DNA from: Eutreptiella sp. 'Long Island Sound 2002'
Lineage: Eukaryota; Euglenozoa; Euglenophyceae; Eutreptiales; Eutreptiaceae
Assembly (NCBI GenBank): GCA_964036045.1
Contig: OZ038381.1
Span: forward strand, 148,933,596 to 148,997,595
DNA length: 64,000 bases
Direction: 5' to 3'
The notes beneath the pieces are model-generated. The model had not been told where the DNA came from, did no database searches, and saw only the letters and a program-made list of their open reading frames with translations. Below, one piece after another: positions 28,163-40,534 of this stretch. Made by a program: the position numbers and the translations under genes. The first letter of the stretch is position 1. Each line of letters starts with the position of its first letter.

Positions 28163-29152
28163 GCAAAGTGCTGTCTTGGGGGTCGGGGACAAAAATGAGA
28201 AATGGGTGCGTTGTCCACATGTGGGCAAAGTGGCTCCATCAGCACTGCCGTCTTGAGGGTCTCCATGCCCACCGTTGGGACAAAAATCAGAAACGGCTAC
28301 GTTGACCACATGTGGGCAAAGTGGAGACATCACCCTTACCATCTTGGGGGTCTCCAACCCTCAGTGCGAGGACAAAAGTGATAAATGGCTACGTGGCTCA
28401 CATGTGGGCAAAGTGAGTATGTCAGTCCTGCCGTCTTGAGGGTCCCCAACGGTCATCGCGGGGGGAAACATCAGAAAGGGCTACGTGGCCCACATGTGGT
28501 CAAAGTGGCTACATCACCCCCGCCGTCCTCTGGGGTGCCCAACACTCAGCGCGAGGACAAACATCAGCAACCGCTACGTGGCCGACACGTGGGGAAGGTG
28601 GCTACATCACCCCTGCCTCCTTGGGAGTCCCCAATGCTTACTGCCGGGGACAAAATCAGAAATGGCTGTGTCGCCCACATGTGGGCAAAGTGGCCACATC
28701 GCCCCTACCGTCTTGGAGGTCCCCAACGGTCATCGCGGGGGACAAGATGAGAAATGGCGGAGTGGCCCACATTTGGGCAAAGTGCCCACATCACCCGTGC
28801 CATTTGGGAGGTCCCCAACACTAGGAGCGGGGACAAGAATCAGAAATAGCTACGTGTTCCACATGCGGGCCCAGTGGTTACATTGCCCCTGCCGTCTTGG
28901 GGTCTGCAACGCTTAGCGCGGGAACAAAAATCAGAAATGGCTATGTGGCCCACATGTGGGCAAAGTGGCTACATCACCCCTGCTGTCTTGGTAGTCACAA
29001 ACGTCCAGTGCGGGGACCAAAATCAAAAATGGCTACGTGGGCCACATGTGGGCAAAATGGCTAGATCACTACGGCCGTCTTGGGGGTCCCCCTCACTCAG
29101 CGCTGGGAGAAAAATAAAAAATTGCTATGTGGCCCAGATGTGGGCAGAGTGG
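28163..29152 (-). repeat. Inverted satellite block 2
   Basis: A second switch occurs near 28,163, within GTAGGCAAAGTGCTGTCTTG, where a plus unit is fused to a minus unit. About eleven inverted units follow. The plus orientation returns near 29,152 (GTGGCAGCCACATAGCTAG). Together with the first block, this makes four orientation junctions within 1.6 kb. Confidence 0.9.
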
Positions 29153-29539
29153 CAGCCACATAGCTAGTTCTGATTTTTCTCCCCGCGCGTTCGGGACCCC
29201 CAAGACGGCAGGGGTGCTGTGGCCATATTGGCCACATGTGGGCCACATAGCCATTTCTGATTTGTGTCCCCGCACTGAGCGTTGGGGACCCCCAAGACGG
29301 CAGGGGTGATGTAGCCACTTTGCCCACATGTGCGCCAGGCATTTCTGCTTTTTCCCCCCAAAGTAAGCGCTGGGGAGCCCCAACACGCCATGGGTGATGT
29401 AGCCATTTTGCCCACATGTGGGCCACGTGGCCATTTCCGCACTGAGCGTTGGGGACCCCCAAGACGGCAGCGGTTATGTAGCCACTTTGCCCACATTTGG
29501 ACCACTAGGCACCCAGGATTTTGTCCCCGCAATTTTTAT

Positions 29540-32500
29540 CCCCCCGCTAAGCGTTGGTGACCCCAAAGACGGCATTGGTGGTGTAGCCGTGTAGCCACTT
29601 TACCCACATGTGGGCCACGTAGCCATCTCCGTTTTTTGTCCCCGCGCTGAGCGTTGGGGACCTCAAAGTTGGCACCGGTGATATAGCCACTTTGCTGACA
29701 TGTGGGCCACATAGCCATTTATGATTCTTGTCCTCGTGCCAAGCGTTGGCGACCCCCAAAACGGCACGCGTGCTGTAGCCACTTTGCCCACAAGTGGGCC
29801 ACATAGCCATTTACGATTTCTGTCCCCGCGCTGGGCGTTGGGAACCCCCAGGACGGCAAGGGTGAGGTAGCCACTTTGCCCACATGTGGGCCACGTAGCC
29901 ATTTATAATTTTTCACTCCGCGCTCAGCGTTGGGGACCCCTAATGCGGCACAAGTGATGTTACCACTTTGCCCACATGTGGGCCACGTAGCCATTTATAA
30001 TTTTTGTCTCCGCGCTCAGTGTTGGGGACCCCTAATGCGGCCCAAGTGATGGGACCACTTTGCCCACATGTAGACCACGTAGGCACCTCGGATGTTGTCC
30101 CCGCAATGAGTGTGGGGGACCCCCAAGTCGGCAGGGGTGATGCAGCCACTCTACCCACATGTGGGCCACATAGCCATTTCTGATTTTTCGTTCCCGCGCT
30201 GAGCGTTGGGCATCCCCAAGACGGCAGGGGTGATGTAGCCACTTTGCCCGCATGCGGGCGACATGACTATTTTTGATTTTCGTCCCCGCGCTTAGAGTTG
30301 GGGACCCTTGAAGATGGCACGGGTGATGTGGCCACTTTCCCCACATGTGGGCTACGTAGCCATTGGTCATTTTGTCTCACACGATGAGCGTTGCCGACCC
30401 CCAAGACAGTAGGGGCGATGTAGCCACTTTGCCCACATGTGGGCCACATAGCCATTTCTGATTTCCCCCCCCGCAATGAGCGGGGTGGACCTTCAAGACG
30501 GCAGGGGTGATGTAGCCCCTTTGCCCACAGTTCGCCCACACAACCAGTTATGATTTTTGTCCCCGCTCCGAGCGCACGGGACCCCCAAGGCGGCAGTGGC
30601 GATGTAGCCACTTTGCCCACACGTGGTCCACGTAGCCATCTCTGATTTTTTCCCCTGCAGTAAGCGTTGGGGACCCCCAAGGCGGCAGGGGTGATGTGGT
30701 CACTTTGCCCACATGTGACCCACGTGTGGGCCCCGTAGCCATTTCTGATTTTTATCCACGCTCTGAGCGGTGGGGACCCCCAAGACGGAAAGGGTGTTGT
30801 AGCCACTTTGCCCACATGTGGACCACGCACCCATTTCTCTTTTTTTGTCCCCCACCCCCAACACAGCAGGGGTGATGTAGCCACTTTGACCACATGTCCG
30901 CCACATAGCCCTCTCTGATTTTCGTCCCCGCCCTGAGCGTTGGGGAACCCCAAGACGGTAGGGGTGATGTAGCCACTTTGCCCACATGTGGGCCACATAG
31001 CCCTTTATCACTTTTGTCCCGTTCATGAGTGTTGAGGGCCTCTAACATCCGAGGCGTGATGTAGCCACTTTGCCTAGATGGGGACCACGCACCCGTTTCT
31101 CATTTTTTTGCCCCACCCCCAAGACAGCAGGGGTGATGTACACATGTGATCAGCCACATAGCCTTTCCGGATTATTGTACCCGCAATGAGCAATGGGGAC
31201 GCCCAAGATGGCAGGGGTGATGTAGCCGCTTTGCCCACATGTGGGCCACATAGCCATTCATGATCTTTCTCCCTGCGCTCAGCGTTGGGGACCTCCAAGA
31301 CGGCAGGAGTGATTCAGCCACTTTGCCCGCACGGCTAGGTGGCCATTTCTGATTTCTGTCCCCGCACTAAGCTTTGGGGACCCCCAAGACGGCATGGGTG
31401 ATGTAGCTATGTTCCCCACATGTGGGCCACGTAGCCGTTTGTGGTTTTGGTCCCCGCGCATAGCGTTGGGGGCCCCCAAGATGGCACGGGTGATGTAGCC
31501 ACTTTGCCCACATGTGCGCCACATAACCATTTCTGATTCTTTACCCGGTGCTGAGCGTTGGGGACCCCGAAGACGGTGGGGGCGATGTAGGCACTTTGAC
31601 CACATTTGGGCTCGGTGGCCATTTCTAATTTTTGTCGCCGCTCTGAGCGTTGGCGATCCCCAAGTTGGTAGCGGTGATGTAGACACTTTGCCCACATGTG
31701 GGCAACGTAGCTATTTCTGTCTTTGCGGCCCGCGCTAAGGGCTCCGGTCCCCCAAGGCGGCCGGGCTCATGTTGCCGCTTTGCCCACATGTGGGCCACGT
31801 AGCCATTTCGGAATGTTGTCCTCGCGTTGAGCGTTGAGGACCCCAAGAGGGCCGGGGTGATATCGGCACTTTGCCCATGTGTGGCCCACGTAGCCATTTC
31901 TGATTTTTGTCCTCGGGCTGAGCGTTGGGGACCCCCAAGACGGCAGGGCTTACGCAGCCACTTTGCCCACATGTGGGCCACATCGCCATTTATACTTTTT
32001 GCGCCCGCGCTGAGCGTTGGGAACCCCCAACAGGGCATGGTTGATGCAGCCACTTTGCGGATATGTTGACAACGTAGCCAATTATGATGTTTCTCCCCGC
32101 ACTGCGCGTTGGGGACCTCCAATAAGGCAGGGGTGATGTAGCTACGCGGCCCACGTATGGGCCACGGAGGCATTTCCGATTCTTGTGCCCGGTCTGGGGG
32201 TTGGTCACCCCCAAGACGGCAGGGGTGATATAGCCACTTTGTGCACATGTGGGCCACATCGCCATTTCGGATTCTTGTCGCCGCGCTGAGTGTGGCTGAC
32301 CCCCAAGATGGCAGGGGTGATGTAGCCACTTTGCCCACATGTGGGCTAGGTGGCCCTTTCTGATTTTTGTCCCCGCGCTCAGCTTTGGGGATCTCCAAGA
32401 CGGCAGGGGTGATGTAGCTATGTTGCCCACATGTGGGCCATGTAGCCATTCGCGATTCTTGTCCCCGCGCTAGGTTTCGGGGACCTCCAAGACGGCAGGG

Positions 32501-35500
32501 GTGATGTAGCCAACCAGTTTGCCCACATGTGGGCCACGTAGCCATTTCTGATTTTTCTCCCCCCGCTAAGCATTGGGGACCCCAAAGACGGCATTGGTGG
32601 TGTAGCCACTTTACCCACATGTGGGCCACGTAGCCATTTCTGTTTTTTGTCCCCGCGCTGAGCGTTGGGGACCTCCAAGTTGGCACCGGTGATATAGCCA
32701 CTTTGCTGACATGTGGGCCACATAGGCATTTTTGATTCTTGTCTTCGCGCTCAGCGTTGGCGACCCCCAAAACGGCACACGTGCTGTAGCCACTTTGCCC
32801 ACAAGTGGGCCACATAGCCATTTATGATTTCTGTCCCCGCGCTGGGCGTTGGGAACCCCCAGGACGGCAAGGGTGAGGTAGCCACTTTGCCCACATGTGG
32901 GCCACGTAGCCATTTATAATTTTTCTCTCCGCGCTCGGCGTTGAGGACCCCTAATGCGGCACAAGTGATGTTACCACTTTGCCCACATGTGGGCCACGTA
33001 GCCATTTATAATTTTTGTCTCCGCGCTCACTGTTGTGGACCCCTAATGCGGCGCAAGTGATGTGACCACTTTGCCCACATGTGGACCACGTAGGCACCTC
33101 GGATTTGGTCCCCGCAATGAGTGTGGGGGACCCCCAAGTCGGCAGGGGTGATGCAGCCACTCTACCCACATGTGAGCCACATAGCCATTTCTGATTTTTG
33201 TTCCCGCGCTGAGCGTTGGGCATCCCCAAGACGGCAGGGGTGATGTAGCCACTTTGCCCGCATGCGGGCGACATAGCTATTTTTGATTTTCGTCCCCGCG
33301 CTTAGAGTTGGGGACCCTGAAGATGGCACGGGTGATGTGGCCACTCTCCCCACATGTGGGCTACGTAGCCATTGGGCATTTTGTCTCGCACGATGAGCGT
33401 TGCCGACCCCCAAGACAGTAGGGGCGATGTAGCCACTTTGCCCACATGTGGGCCACATAGCCATTTCTGATTTTCTCCCACGCAATGAGCGGTGGGGACC
33501 TTCAAGACCGCAGGGGTGATGTAGCCCCTTTGCCCGGAGTTCGCCCACATAGCCAGTTATGATTTTTGTCCCTGCTCCGAGCGCACGGGACCCCCAAGGC
33601 GGCAGTGGTGATGTAGCCACTTTGCCCACATGTGGTCCACGTAGCCATTTCCGATTTTTTCCCCCGCAGTAAGCGTTGCGGACCCCCAAGGCGGCAGGGG
33701 TGATGTAGCCACTTTGCCCACATGTGGGCCACGTAGCCATTTATAAGTTTTGTCTCCGTGCTCAGCGTTGGCGACTCCTAATGCGGCACAAGTGATGTGA
33801 CCACTTTGCCCACATGTGGGCCACGTAGCCATTTATAATTTTTGTCTCCGCGCTCAGTGTTGGGGACCCCTAATGCGGCACAAGTGATGTGACCACTTTG
33901 CTCACATGTAGACCACGTAGGCACCTCGGATTTTGTCCCCGCAATGAGTGGCGGGGACCCCCAAGTCGGCCGGGGTGCTGCAGTTACTCTACCCACATGT
34001 GGGCCACATAGCCATTTCTGATTTTTGTTCCCGCGCTGAGCGTTGGGCATCCCCAAGACAGCAGGGGTGATGTAGCCACTTTGCCCGCATGCGGGCGACA
34101 TAGCTATTTTTGCTTTTCGTCCCCGCGCTTAGAGTTGGGGACCCTGAAGATGGCACGGGTGATGTGGCTACTTTCCCCACATGTGGGCTACGTAGCCATT
34201 GGTCATTTTGTCTCACACGATGAGCGTTGCCGACCCCCAAGACAGTAGGGGCGATGTAGCCACTTTGCCCACATGTGGGCCACGTAGCCATTTCTGATTG
34301 TCCCCCCCTCAATCAGCGGGGCGGACCTTCAGGACGGCAGGGGTGATGTAGCCCCTTTGCCCAGAGTTCGCCCACACAACCAGTTATGATTTTTGTCCCC
34401 GCTCCGAGCGCGCGGGACCCCCAAGGCGGCAGTGGCGATGTAGCCACTTTGCCCACATGTGGTCCACGTAGCCATCTCTGATTTTTTCCCCCGCAGTAAG
34501 CGTTGGGGACCCCCAAGGCGGCAGGGGTGATGTGGCCACTTTGCCCACATGTGACCCACGTGTGGGCCCCGTAGCCATTTCTGATTTTTGTCCACGCTCT
34601 GAGCGGTGGGGACGCCCAAGATGGCAGGGGTGATGTAGCCGCTTTGCCCACATGTGGGCCACGTAGCCATTCATGATTTTTGTCCCCGCGCTCAACGTTG
34701 GGGACCCCCAAGATGGCAGGGGTGATGTAGCCACTTTGCCCACATGTGGGCCACGTAGCCATTCATGATCTTTCTCCCTGCGCTCAACGTTGGGGACCTC
34801 CAAGACGGCAGGAGTAATTCAGCCACTTTGCCCGCATGGCTAGGTGGCCATTTCTGATTTCTGTCCTCGCACTAAGCTTTGGGGACCCCCAAGACGGCAG
34901 GGGTGATGTAGCTATGTTCCCCACATGTGGGCCACGTAGCCGTTTGTGGTTTTGGTCCCCGCGCATAGCGTTGGGGGCCCCCAAGATGGCACGGGTGATG
35001 TAGCCACTTTGCCCACATGTGGGCCACGTAACCATTTCTGATTCTTTACCCGGTGCTGAGCGTTGGGGACCCCGAAGACGGTGGGGGCGATCTAGGCACT
35101 TTGCCCAAATGTGGGCTAGGTGGCCATTTCTAATTTTTGTCGCCGCTCTGAGCGTTGGCGACCCCCAAGTTGGTAGCGGTGATGTAGACACTTTGCCCAC
35201 ATGTGGGCCACGTAGCTATTTCTGTCTTTGCGGCCCGCGCTAAGCGCTCCGGACCCCCAAGACGGCCGGGCTCATGTTGCCGCTGTGCCCACATGTGGGC
35301 CACGTAGCCATTTCGGAATGTTGTCCCCGCGTTGAGTGTTGAGGACCCCAAGAGGGCCGGGGTGATATAGGCACTTAGCCCATATGTGGCCCACGTAGCC
35401 ATTTCTGATTTTTGTCCTCGGGCTGAGCGTTGGGGACCCCCAAGACGGCAGGGGTGATGCAGCCACTTTGCCCACATGTGGGCCACATCGCCATTTATAC

Positions 35501-36020
35501 CTTTTGCGCCCGCGCTAAGCATTGGGGACCCCCAACAGGGCATGGTTGATGCAGCCACTTTGCGGATATGTTGACAACATAGCCAATTATGATGTTTGTC
35601 CCCGCACTGCGTGTGGGGGACCACCAATAAGGCAGGGGTGATGTAGCTACGTGGCCCACATATGGGCCACGGAGGCATTTCCGATTCTTGTGCCCGCTCT
35701 GGGGGTTGGTCACCCCCAAGACGGCAGGGGTGATATAGCCATTTTGTGCACATGTGGGCCACATCGCCATTTCGGATTCTTGTCGCCGTGCTGAGTGTGG
35801 CTGACCCCCAAGATGGCAGGGGTGATGTAGCCACTTTGCCCACATGTGGGCTAGGTGGCCCTTTCTGATTTTTGTCCCCGCGCTCAGCTTTGGGGATCTC
35901 CAAGACGGCAGGGGTGATGTAGCTATGTTGCCCACATGTGGGCCATGTAGCCATTTGCGATTCTTGTCCCCGCGCTAGGTTTCGGGGACCTCCAAGACGG
36001 TAGGGGTGATGTACCCAACC
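29540..36020 (+). repeat. Nested large duplications in the distal satellite
   Basis: Two long-range offsets overlap. Sequence at 29,640-30,900 recurs about 3,010 bp downstream (for example CTTAGAGTTGGGG at 30,291 and 33,301), and a further copy of part of it lies another 827 bp on (34,128). Sequence at 31,280-32,500 recurs with a 3,505-bp offset at 34,785-36,005. The distal 6.5 kb is thus built from a few ancestral 1-1.5 kb blocks. Confidence 0.75.
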
Positions 36021-36583
36021 AGTTTGCCCACATGTGGGCTAGGTGGCCATTCCTGATATTTCTCCCCGCGATGAGCGTTGGGGACCCCCAAGACGGCACG
36101 GGTGATGTAGCCAACCAGTTTGCCCACATGTGGGCCACGTAGCCATTTCTGATTTTTCTCCCCCCGCTAAGCGTTGGGGACCCCCAATACGGCAAGGGTG
36201 ACGTAGCCACTTTGCCCACATGTGGGCCAGATAGCCATTTCTGATTGTTGTCCCCGCGTTGGCCGTTGGCGACACCCAAGACGGCAGGGGTGATGTAGCC
36301 ACTTTGGTCACACGTGGGCCACGCACGCATTTCTGTTTTTTGCCGCCGCGCTTAGCGTTGGCAACCCCCAAGACGGCATTGGTGATGTAGCCACTTTACC
36401 CGCATGTGGGCCACGTAGCCATTTCTGTTTTTTGTCCCCGCGCTGAGCGTTGGGGACCGCCAAGACGGCAGTGGTGATGTAGCCACTTTGCCCACATGTG
36501 GGGCACATAGCCATTTCTGATTTCTGTTCCCGCGCTGAGCATTGGCGACCTCCAAGATGGCAGGGGTGATGTAGCCATTCTTC

Positions 36584-36779
36584 CCTTTAACTACCCCTTG
36601 TACGTGTTCACGATTTCCGCAACAGTGCATGGCCACAAGCAAACACCCTTGCTGAGATATGCCCATTTATGCACTGGTAAGGAGAAGCATTACAAGGCCC
36701 ATAGTGAAACCTTGAAATTACCCTTTTCCTCATGAATGAGCCAGCAATGTCAACACCCCTCGTATGTAGAGCACAGATC
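36584..36779. other. Unique spacer after the satellite
   Basis: About 200 bp of unique sequence after the last recognisable unit (GTAGCCATTCTTCCC). I see no gene, repeat or RNA here. Confidence 0.6.
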
Positions 36780-37330
36780 AGTACAGTACACGTACAGTAC
36801 ATGACATCGTTGTACAATACAATACAGTACAATATAGTACCGTTCCACTGCAATATGGTACAATTCAACCGCAATACAATACAGTACCATATAGAACAGT
36901 ATAGCTCAAGTATAGAACAAATACAGTACAGTACAGTTCAAGTGCAGTACAGTGCAGTGCAGTACAGTGCAATGTAGTCCGGAACCACACCCCTCGCTGT
37001 GCTTCACCACCCGCATGGGGGGGGTGGGTCTCAGTCTACTCCGTGTTCACGTCCTCCCACCCTTCTGCTTGGCCAGACGTGCACTTTGGCAGCATGGCAC
37101 AGTACAGTATAGCACAGCACAGCACAGCACAGGATGGTACAGTACAACACAACATAGTACAGTACAGTACAGTACAGTACAGTACAGTACAGTACAGTAC
37201 AGTACAGTGCAGTACAGTACAGTACTGTACAGTACAGTACAGTACAGTACAGTACAGCACAGCACAGCACAGCACAGCACAGCACAGCACAGCACAGCGC
37301 AGTACGGTGCAGTGTAGTACAGAGCAGCAC
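36780..37330. repeat. ACAGT/ACAGC pentanucleotide microsatellite
   Basis: Degenerate ACAGT repeats occur from about 36,780 to 36,975. About 120 bp of non-repetitive sequence follows, then a much purer tract at 37,100-37,330 that begins as (ACAGT)n and changes to (ACAGC)n at about 37,256. The Tyr/Cys- and Gln/Tyr-rich reading frames across it are artefacts of the pentamer, which is open in several frames. Confidence 0.95.
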
Positions 37331-37913
37331 GGTTGGAAAAAAGGGGTTCCAAGGGCCACAAGCTTTTTCCCTTAATATTATATTTTCTAAAATCTTGGTG
37401 CCAAAGGCGCCGGAACTTCATTTGGCATACAGGAGGGTCATTTTTTCCACTCTTGTGTGTGTATACTCAAAATGCTCAGATTTGTATGGAGAATTCAAAT
37501 ATGCATGAAAGACGTTTAAAACAATTTTGAACCCCAACCCTCCCCCCTTTGACCCCTGCCTCCAGAGCCCCCTCCACAGGGGGAGGGGGGTAGAAAAAGG
37601 TCTCCAACACCCCAGTCTGAGACTACCTGGCAGGTCTGTCCCAAACGTTGTTGACTCAATGGGCTCCAGATGTCAAGACAGGTGGTGGACACACACCAGG
37701 CCAACCTCAACCTCCCAAACCCCAACCATTACTGTCCGTTTTTGTGGAAACAGTGGTAGAGTGGTTGGGGAAAGAGCATGCTAGCTCTGCCTGCTGTGAA
37801 TGGCATATGTCTGTCCCAATTGGTGCGTGTTGTAGTTGGTGGATTTTGCACATGGTCTGCAGTGGGCAAAATGCAGTTTTCTGTGTACTTTTCAATGTTT
37901 TCTCTGCACTCAG
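37331..37913. other. Leader region upstream of the three-exon gene
   Basis: No convincing gene. An open plus-strand stretch at 37,648-37,822 could be a short upstream exon ending at a possible GTGCGT donor, but its phase does not join cleanly to the exon at 37,914. Just before the ATG lies a pyrimidine-rich TTTTCTCTGCACTCAG, which looks like a 3-prime splice site. Confidence 0.45.
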
Positions 37914-39904
37914 ATGATGGCAACCTCCTTCAAGCCGACTCAAGACCAGCACATGGTTGCATGGCACGAACGCTTCGAGTTTTTTCCTACAGAGGCGACT
38001 ATGCACATCACGCTTGTGGACAAATGCAAAGAGGAGCGTCGTTGTGTGATGCACTGGAATGTGACGCTTCAAGGGGTGCCCCTGAATGTTCGCCAGGTAT
38101 TTCACTTGTCACCCTTGTCATGATGTAAGCCAGTAGCGTTGGGTCAAGTAAAAATTAAACTGCCACAAGGGGTGCCCTTGGAGCCCGGCCCTCAGGGACC
38201 TTTGAGGAGCTCCCATGGGGACATGAGGAGGTGCGGGGTCTTCAGCGGGGATCTCCAATTGACGGGCCCGATGCTTCATCAGGTTAGAAAGGTGATTTAG
38301 GGGTTTGTGTTCATGTATCTTGTGAAAATCGTGGCTGTTGTAGTTGAGGCACATTTGGGTGTGTGTAACTTTTCTTGTGCTGTTCAGTATTGTGGGCTGC
38401 TGTAATTTGTTGTGCTTCTGCGCTCCACGCACTGCACTGTCCCACTCGTTGTTCTTCTGCACCATGTTTCGTTCTATTGTTATTGATTGCTCTATGCCCT
38501 GCTTCCATTCAGGAGTGCACACTGCGGCTTAGGGGCCTAACCCATGGCCCACCACTTCTGTGGCTCCGGTTCAGTGTGAGCCTCGAGGGTCCTACACAAG
38601 CCGGTGTGGCGGAAGAGCCTGTCGGAGCACGGGAGGTATGATTTGGACCACAGTGTGTTGTGCTGTGCTTTGCATTTGGAGATCGATGAGCAATTTGTGC
38701 TTCTGCGCTTTTCTCTTCGTGCTGCTCTCGTTGTTGGCTTGATGAACTTTGCCAGAAGAATCTGGGCATGTGAGTGCTGCGGTGTCGATTTGTGTTTATG
38801 CAGGTTTCTGCTCCAGACGCTAGCAATGCTCTCGAACATTTCGATATCGAGAGCCCTTTGCTTCCTGTTGCAAGAACAGGAGATGATGCACACGTGCTTG
38901 CATGTGCTCTTGCATCAAAGGACTGGGTACTTGGGGAGCGGCCCCCATTCAATTTTTTAAGGGTGGAAAATGAGTGTGTTGAGTGTATGGCGCCATCGGG
39001 TTTGTGGTATGCCGCAAACGGGGTGCAAAAAATTTTCAAAGCAGAGGTTGTAGTGAACCACTGTGCTTTTCACAATGCCTGCAAATGCGGAGTTGCATTG
39101 TTTGGCGTCCATGATGATGGGTTCACCGTTGGTTTGCATTGCGTAGGCCACGGTTGTGTAGGGAAGGCAGTAGCACACAGCTTCAGAGAGCAACTGTGTT
39201 CGCCACAGCAAGTGGAATGTGCTCGCAATGGTATCAAGTTTGCCCTTGCAAAAGTAGTTTCTTCTGCCGGTTACGATACTGGGAAGGTGGTCATTATAGT
39301 GGTTTATGCATTGCAACCCGATTCAGGCTGCATTCTCATTCATAGGGGGGAAGGGCTCGTAGTTAGGCACCATTCAATCGTTGAACACTTGACACAAGGA
39401 AGGGCCATAGATGATGTCAGAAATGGGGTACTAGAGAGAGTGGCGGCTGTGTACGATGGAAGGAAGCAATTGGCATTGTCGGCCCAGGGCAGTGAAAGGG
39501 CGGTGCGTTGCACCTGTAAGGTGCATGAGAGTATTTGCAAGGCAGATGAGGACCAGCAAAAGGCGGTGTTGGCTGCTGTCCAAAGTATTTTGCAGAGTTT
39601 CGGGTGTCAAGGGCGTGTCATATTCACAGACGGAACAAAACCTGTGGCAGGGACGTGGAAAATTGTGTTGTTGCTGTTGCCTTGTGAAGTGCGTGCTCTG
39701 GCCAAGGACCCTGTGCCCAAGATTATGAGGGAAGTCTTTGGGTTGGAGTTCATCCCTGCTGACATTGATGAGCAACAGGATAAAGAGAACATTCCGAAGA
39801 CGAACAGACTGCCAATTCAAGGTGGAGTGATGTCTCATGTGTTGTTGCCAGTGCCGTGCATCAATTCTCTGTGTAAATTCTCTGTGCCGAGGACACAGCA
39901 ATGA
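37914..39904 (+). CDS. Three-exon orphan protein-coding gene
   Basis: Predicted exons are 37,914-38,096, 38,513-38,635 and 38,804-39,904. Both introns (416 and 168 nt) are GT-AG and both junctions are phase 0: exon 1 ends in NVRQ before GTATTT, exon 2 runs ECTLRL to GARE before GTATGA, and exon 3 opens with VSAPDASNALEHFDIE after TTTATGCAG. The joined frame is 468 codons without an internal stop and ends at TGA. I do not recognise the family. The protein has no signal peptide or membrane span. Its middle is rich in Cys and His (NHCAFHNACKCGVALFGVHD), and the C-terminal third has a KENIPK segment. Start choice: tandem ATG ATG directly after a splice-acceptor-like CAG, so an upstream exon remains possible. 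The opposite strand is open over shorter spans only. The intact splice phases make this the best-supported functional gene here. Confidence 0.75.
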
Positions 39905-40520
39905 ATTCGCAAGAAACAATGGAGGGCTTCTTCTTATTCATTAATAGGTTGGAAAAGCATGACCCCAAACGTTGAAACTTCCATTCTTTTTTCAGTGCCA
40001 ATGCCACCCAACCAACTTCCCTCATCCGCATTATTGTTTTGTTTTCTTTGTCGTGATTTGAGTTTGATCACTATTGCACACACCCATTGATGCGACAAGA
40101 AGGAATCCAAAAGGCATACCCACACCCATGAGCGCATTGCATGTGGTAGACATGTTGCATGTTTCCATATACATCCTTCACAAATGGGTGGCCACAATGA
40201 AGCATGATTCAACCTCAGCAAAGCTGTGCCCCACACTGGAATGCCATGATGGTAATAACAAGGCTGGCAAGAGCCATGATTTCAACACGCACCAACGGCT
40301 AATTACTATGATTTTTGGACCGATAGGGGTCGGATGCCAGGGAATCAGCCGAAGAGGGGCAACCATTATTGATTTCCTTTCAGTTGCCGTCCATCACCCC
40401 CCAATTGCTGTAGGCTACCCTCTAAATGCCAAGCTCCGGGCAATGGAGCTCCTTTTCCTCTTGGACTGTTAAACACTCCTCCAAAAGGGCTGACAGACCC
40501 ACGGAATTAGAGGCTGGGCT
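39905..40520. other. Intergenic, no gene recognised
   Basis: A plus-strand open frame at 40,074-40,472 exists, but it has no recognisable domain and no splice support. I treat the segment as non-coding 3-prime flank of the upstream gene. Confidence 0.45.
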
Positions 40521-40534
40521 GCTGAAACAAGGTT

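Larger units (their letters stand above)
1..36583 (+). repeat. Giant 92-bp satellite array
   Basis: Tandem array of a unit of about 92 bp, measured directly between successive GATTTTTGTCC landmarks (for example 2,838 to 2,930). The array would hold roughly 390 units. Each unit has a GTCCCCGCGCTGAGCG head, a TTGGGGACCCCCAAGACGG inverted block, a GGGGTGATGTAGCCAC block, the perfect palindrome GCCCACATGTGGGC, and a second GTAGCCA before GATTTTT. GTAGCCA therefore occurs twice per unit. Divergence between units is moderate and the orientation is uniform apart from two inverted blocks near 28 kb. The long frames on the minus strand arise because the consensus has few minus-strand stops. I see no gene inside. 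The left end runs off the window; the right edge is abrupt, at the change to unique sequence near 36,584. Confidence 0.97.

Noticed and set aside
31625-32821. A 398-residue minus-strand frame, and dozens of similar ones, inside the satellite
   Set aside because: They are by-products of a 92-bp unit with few minus-strand stops. They start and end at variant units, switch frame every unit and have no codon-level conservation that I can see.
1-36583. CRISPR-like or phage-like direct repeats
   Set aside because: The repeats abut with no unique spacers, and the unit is far longer than CRISPR repeats in a eukaryote-like contig.
37031-37421. Tyr/Cys- and Gln/Tyr/Ser-rich frames
   Set aside because: Direct translation of the ACAGT/ACAGC pentamer, open in several frames on both strands.
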